A stretch of 64,000 nucleotides of DNA from Aralia elata. Taxonomy: Eukaryota > Streptophyta > Magnoliopsida > Apiales > Araliaceae. This document shows, piece by piece, positions 60,701-64,000 of this stretch. A program made the translations under genes and the position numbers. The DNA lies in assembly GCA_034770075.1 (NCBI GenBank), contig CM068383.1, forward strand, positions 6,647,248-6,711,247, read 5' to 3'. The number at the start of each line of letters is the position of its first letter. The first letter of the stretch is position 1. The notes below the pieces were generated by a model that had not been told where the DNA came from, made no database searches, and saw only the letters and a program-made list of their open reading frames with translations.

Positions 60701-62259
60701 CTAGCCTGCATCATCGTAAGACAACAAGAACGTCTCAGCGATGTGCTACCATTAAACACTACCCTCGACCGATTAGGGGTCCGAAGGTTCACAGTTTTCT
60801 TCTGACAGTCAATCACTGCCGCATGGTCGTACAACCAGTCCATTCCCAATATTACGTCGAACTCTCCCAACCTTATTGGGATCAAATCCACGCAAAAATT
60901 ATATCCCCTAATCTCAGCGCAACAATTACGAAGAATAAACTCTACTGGAATTACCTCATTATTCGCAATTTCTATACTCAAAGGATTTTCTAACCGTTCT
61001 TGGGGTAAATTTAACCGTTTAGCAAAATCTTCAGACACAAAGGAACGGGTAGCACCCGAATCAAATAATACGCAGGCATTTATATTATTGATTGGGATAA
61101 TACCTGACACCACGTCCTTAGCAATCACTGCATCCTGGACGGTCATGTTGAAGGTTCGGGCAGGGGTTCGGTTTGGCGGAGTCGGCCCTCCAATTGCCAG
61201 TTTGCTGCCTCCTCCTCTGTTGCCGTTCCCACCACTGCTTCCTTTCTTCGGACAGTCTTTGATCTGATGCTCCACTGATCCACAAGAATAACATCCACGG
61301 TTCTTGTTAGGGTTTGTGCAGTTTGGTGCCATGTGCCCCTCCTGGCCACAATTGTAACAGATATTGCGCCCCTTCCAGCACTCTCCCTTGTGATTCTTCC
61401 CACATTTGGAACATGCTTCAACCCTCTTCTTAAATCCCCCTTGATTATTCCCCATCTGATTAGTGTTGGTGCTGCTGTTGTTGCCACCATCCCATTTCCT
61501 CTTTCCCGAATTGCTTCCACCGCTACTGCCACCGCCACGGTAGTCTCCTCCACTGTTCTTATTCTTCTTGTGTTGATTCAGGGCCTCAATCCCTCCTTCA
61601 GCGATAATGGCTTTTTCCAGTAGTGCACTAAAGGTTTCGATCTGAAGAACGGCTACCTTGTTATATATCCACGATTTCAGCCCTTGTTCGAACCTTTGCG
61701 CTTTCAGCTCTTCAGTACTTACTTGGAGCGGTGCAAAACGTGCAAGTTCGTTGAATTTGGCGGCGTACTGAGCCACCGTCATGTCTCCCTGCTTCAGTTC
61801 CAAGAATTTCACTACCATTTGTCTTTCCATGCTCTTTGGGAAGTAATTCCCGAAAAACAATTCCTTGAACTTGTCCCACGGTATCACCCCTTCGCCTGCC
61901 CGTTGTTGGTTAGCTTCCCACCAATAATTTGCTTCCCCTTTCATCATATAGGTGGCGAATGTTGTTTTCTGGTCATTCCCCACGCATGCGATAATGAAAG
62001 CCTTCTCCATTTCCTTCACCCAAGACTGGGCTTCAATCGGATCAGTCGTTCCCCTGAACTCGGGGGGTCCTACGCTTTTGAAGTCTTTGAAACTTGTTAT
62101 GGGTGCTGCCGGTGGGTTGGAATTCACGGGTCCCGCATTTCCCCTTTCCATTCTCTCCAATATATCCGCTAACCGCTGCATGGGGTCCGTCGGACCTCCT
62201 CCATTGTTAACCGATCCCTCAGGTGTTGCTGGGGGTGGTACGTTGCGTCTGGGCGGCAT
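57724..62259 (-). pseudogene. gag-pol: Gag-Pol polyprotein of the Tekay-type element, one frame with two nonsense codons
   Basis: A single frame of 1512 codons starts at ATG 62259. Domains in order: gag (residues 60-230); two CCHC knuckles (CYNCGQEGHMAPNC, CYSCGSVEHQIKDC); protease (LFDSGATRSFV); reverse transcriptase (CIDYRELNKSTIKNKYPLPR, FIDDILIYSK); RNase H (YSDASHKGLGCVLMQHGK, TDHKSLKYIF); integrase (CLTCQQVK; TMDFVVGLP; TDGQSERTIQTL); and a chromodomain near the end (VKVVWRNHNTEEATWELE). The frame is closed only by TGA at 59059-59061 (before the integrase) and TAA at 58168-58170 (after the integrase core). There is no frameshift. Either could be a C-to-T or G-to-A change, as expected from cytosine methylation. 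As it stands, integrase and chromodomain are not made in one product. Confidence 0.93.
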
Positions 62260-62537
62260 TCTCTGCTAAACGTAAGAAAGCTTAATGTCATCATCTTATC
62301 ATACTACGAGAATATCTATCATGAGTACTACAAGCAGACCACAAAGCGACACACTCTATTAGCTGCTTGTAATGAAATATAGCTTCTTCGTAAGGAATGT
62401 AAATACCTTTCACAACTATCTAGGATGCGTCTATCTAAGATCGCCCCAAAACTCTACATGAGTTTTATCTACTCGTATTCTCTATACGCTTCCTAAGGTT
62501 ATAGCCTAAAGACCTCTCTCTAAAGGTTTATAACCTA

Positions 62538-62552
62538 AAGCTCTGATACCAA
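62538..62552 (-). other. Primer binding site, initiator-Met tRNA type
   Basis: TTGGTATCAGAGCTT on the minus strand, two bases inside the 5' LTR end. It contains the standard plant site TGGTATCAGAGC exactly. Confidence 0.9.
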
Positions 62553-62554
62553 CC

Positions 62555-64000
62555 TATGACGCCCCCAAATCCGGGTCACCCGAACCGCGGACCTGGTTCG
62601 TCACTATCTCATACCTGCATCATACTATTGATAACTTACAACGGAAATAAAGGAATATTTACATTGATATAACATAAATAATCTTGTCCCAAGTCTCGAA
62701 ACCAAAACTTCTACAAAACGTAACTTAATACATAAGGGTAATTAAGTCTTAATACATCACAAAAGTCAATGAGTCTTAATACATAATCAAAACGATAATC
62801 TTAACGGTACAAAGCTAATCCATGGCTTTGCCTTTGCCTTTATCCATCCCTGAACTTTCACCACGAGCTCCACTAACTGAAATATTTTAAGGAAAGCAAG
62901 GGTGAGCAACAAATTTGCTCAGCAAGTATAATAACAATAATCGTGAATCATCAAATGAATACTTTATAGCTTACAAGAATCAAGAGAATAAAAGATAGCT
63001 CAAGAATCTGCATAATCTCAACGAATGATCTCATTAACACAATTGTAGGTCCTCTAAGGACCGAATGATTTCAAGGTTTCCAAATGGAGGAAATATTCTA
63101 TACTGAGTGGTCATCATGACACTGAACTTTTACTAGAATCACCAGAAATTCATCCGATAATCCGACATACTAATACAATATGTGATCAGCCTAATGTACC
63201 CGGTGTTATGCATAACCCCTTTAACATACTGTTCGCGCGCGTGTCGGTATCCCGACATACATACTGTTTCCCCTGCTATGAGGGTTGTTCATCTCAGCTT
63301 TACATAGGAACCCAAACCAAACAATTTGATTGGATAGCTTTACTTAACAACAATGATGATTAAACATACGTCTAGCCGAAACAAGTGGCGTAAACTATTT
63401 CTTTAAACAGTTCATGAACGAAGAACTTAAACGTTTCACAGTCCAATAACAGATAATGAGTTCAAATACATAAGCTGTGAATATCAATAATTTATCTTTG
63501 ATGTGGAGTAATTGACAATAATTAGTCCACTAAATAATTGAAAGTAATAACTCGATTTGAGTCACGAAACCTGCAACAATATACCTGTTTGCACAAAATA
63601 AAAAGTAGTGCATAAGGTTTAGAAACTTGCCCAACACAAGGGTTAGACAAGGGTTAAAGAAGAACTTGCAACAACATAAAATGATCGCTCAATCAATAAT
63701 TAACTCGCACAATAGAACTTGCCCAAACACAAGTTTTAGACAAGGGTTAAGGAAACTTGCATAACATACACCTGTTTGCACGAAATAAAAAGAATAGTGC
63801 ATAAGGTTTAGAAACTTGCCCAACACAAGGGTTAGACAAGGGATAGGAAACTTGCATAACATACACCTGTTTGCACGAAATAAAAAGAATAGTGCATAAG
63901 GTTTAGAAACTTGCCCAACACAAGGGTTAGACAAGGGATAGGAAACTTGCCTGAAGCGCTGCTACAATAATACAACACACGCTCCTTAATATCCTACACA
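62555..64000 (-). repeat. 5' LTR of the Tekay-type element, partial
   Basis: Same sequence as 54074-55520 with about 10 differences. The inner terminus reads CGTCATA instead of CGTCACA. The window ends inside it. Confidence 0.93.

Larger units (their letters stand above)
54074..64000 (-). mobile_element. Young Tekay-type chromovirus (Ty3/gypsy), 5' LTR cut by the window edge
   Basis: The 3' LTR is 54074-57676 and the 5' LTR starts at 62555 and leaves the window. Between them lies a long polyprotein frame, a perfect initiator-Met-type primer site next to the 5' LTR, and a polypurine tract next to the 3' LTR. Over the ~1.45 kb where both LTRs are visible I count only about 10 substitutions, mostly transitions, so insertion is recent. 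Very long LTRs and a C-terminal chromodomain fit the Tekay (Del) clade. Confidence 0.93.

Noticed and set aside
61684..62172. Plus-strand open frames of 60-160 codons between 58.9 and 62.3 kb
   Set aside because: They are antisense shadows of the Tekay polyprotein, whose minus-strand domains are unambiguous.
1..64000. tRNA or rRNA genes
   Set aside because: No cloverleaf or rRNA core sequence was recognised by eye; the TGGTATCAGAGC hits are retroelement primer sites.

Overview
This window is nuclear DNA of a flowering plant, most likely a eudicot. It is AT-rich, repeat-dominated and holds intron-containing genes. The mobile elements are typical of plants: Ty3/gypsy chromoviruses with initiator-Met tRNA primer sites, a Copia-like element, a CACTA element with TNP2/Ptta-type genes, two Mutator-like elements carrying host-gene pieces, hAT elements and long inverted-repeat elements. 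There are no bacterial or organellar gene clusters. I cannot name the species.

Layout. 1-814 is the end of a Tekay-like LTR. 1368-8615 is an old non-autonomous Copia-like element with a CRM-like chromovirus (2563-7723, minus strand) nested in it; both keep 5-bp target duplications. 8847-10801 is a Pack-MULE (9-bp duplication) holding a broken GATL (galacturonosyltransferase-like) fragment, itself interrupted by a 321-bp hAT element (8-bp duplication). 11698-19491 is a complete-ended but decayed CACTA element. 19836-25361 is a group of (TA)n-flanked foldback elements, one split by a long LTR (20455-25004) that is split by another solo LTR (23086-24643). 26543-28019 is a second Pack-MULE. 28212-29675 is a Sirevirus-like LTR with an odd internal array. 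30207-33958 is a solo LTR that looks chimeric.

The right half holds a possible host exon with tandem PAM2-like motifs and no start codon (35689-35975), a decayed Tekay-like gypsy copy with its 3' LTR (36351-41519), and a small hAT element (44832-45883). A ~160-bp minisatellite lies just upstream of the one clearly intact host gene, a four-exon histidine-phosphatase (phosphoglycerate-mutase-like) gene at 48109-51244. Further (TA)n-flanked foldback elements follow (51928-52047, 52121-53310). The window ends in a young Tekay-type chromovirus (54074 to beyond 64000, minus strand) whose polyprotein frame is open except for two nonsense codons.

The genes form no pathway; the window is a layered transposon nest around one or two host loci. 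The observations most worth following are: a candidate intron architecture shared by several LTR families; the chimeric solo LTR; foldback elements that sit in (TA)n and share a CTATG-core terminal palindrome; the two Pack-MULE captures; and an empty-site paralogue of the CACTA insertion 16 kb away.
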